Positions 13,428-13,519 of a stretch of 13,519 nt of DNA are shown here, piece by piece; the first letter of the stretch is position 1, and every line of letters starts with the position of its first letter. The stretch comes from Dehalococcoidia bacterium. Lineage in GTDB: Bacteria > Chloroflexota > Dehalococcoidia > GIF9 > AB-539-J10. The notes beneath the pieces are model-generated. The model did not search any database. It was given only the letters and a program-made list of their open reading frames with translations, and was not told the DNA's origin. Both the position numbers and the translations under genes were made by a program. The stretch spans positions 1 through 13,519 of the forward strand of contig JAGMDB010000057.1 in assembly GCA_023128875.1 (NCBI GenBank), read 5' to 3'.

Positions 13428-13519
13428 ATGGAGCAGGGGCATAAAGGCCTAATAGGTAAGTGCTTTGGTTCTACCACAGTTGGTCCTCGAGGACAGCTGG
13501 TGATTCCAGTGGAAGCCCG
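13428..13519 (+). CDS. AbrB/SpoVT-type DNA-binding protein, N-terminus (cut by window edge)
   Basis: Thirty codons are visible before the window ends. After a short lead (MEQGHKGLIGKCFGS) comes TTVGPRGQLVIPVEA. The pattern VGPRGQ.VIP.E.R is the swapped-hairpin AbrB fold used by transition-state regulators and antitoxins. The AGGAGG site lies five bases before the ATG and a near-consensus promoter precedes it, so this is a separate transcription unit. GKCFGSTTVG, with a Cys just before the domain, recalls AbrB-family proteins from Dehalococcoidia and clostridia. Whether it is a lone regulator or an antitoxin cannot be decided from this stub. Confidence 0.8.
   Translation, partial: MEQGHKGLIGKCFGSTTVGPRGQLVIPVEA

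Noticed and set aside
1..13519. CRISPR array, tRNA or rRNA genes, insertion sequences
   Set aside because: I saw no regularly spaced repeats, no cloverleaf-like sequence, and no transposase motif or terminal inverted repeats with target duplications.

Overview
This is a bacterial chromosome segment of moderate GC content with good Shine-Dalgarno sites. The gene set is that of an anaerobe or microaerophile: an MttB-family methyltransferase, a two-gene SufC/SufB Fe-S module, high-molecular-weight rubredoxin, a flavodiiron protein and Rieske ferredoxin. The combination and several protein flavours recall Chloroflexota (Dehalococcoidia-like) genomes. That placement is inferred from memory of families; no rRNA or other taxonomic marker is present.

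Bases 1 to about 4250 are a degraded catabolic region. An edge-truncated saccharopine-dehydrogenase-like gene (+ strand) faces a complete paralogue (- strand), so their 3' ends form a diverged inverted duplication. The complete paralogue lies 28 bp downstream of an intact MttB-family gene, and the two probably form one operon. Around them are gene relics: a broken saccharopine-dehydrogenase N-terminus (about 442-537), the C-terminal end of an M20-type peptidase/deacylase (653-790, - strand), and a mosaic of an iron-alcohol-dehydrogenase piece joined to a frameshifted saccharopine-dehydrogenase piece (3631-4151, - strand). Repeated duplication followed by decay is the simplest reading.

Bases 4281-7871 are a housekeeping block on the + strand: trmD (tRNA m1G37 methyltransferase), rplS (ribosomal protein L19, overlapping trmD by 34 nt) and priA (restart helicase). 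TrmD and PriA each show changes at positions usually invariant in their families. The most notable is Asn at the position of the TrmD catalytic Asp. A flavodoxin-fold NAD(P)H:FMN-reductase-type gene follows.

Bases 8636-13189 look like a stress/Fe-S operon behind a good sigma70-type promoter at 8562-8590: sufC, sufB, flavin reductase-rubredoxin fusion (Hrb), a small DUF438-like PAS protein, a flavodiiron protein and a Rieske ferredoxin. Hrb passes electrons to flavodiiron NO/O2 reductases in known systems, so this resembles an NO/O2 detoxification unit coupled to Fe-S assembly. The flavodiiron gene, however, carries an out-of-frame internal deletion that removes two of its iron ligands. It is a young pseudogene or an assembly error. 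At the right edge a strong promoter precedes the start of an AbrB/SpoVT-type regulator cut by the window end.
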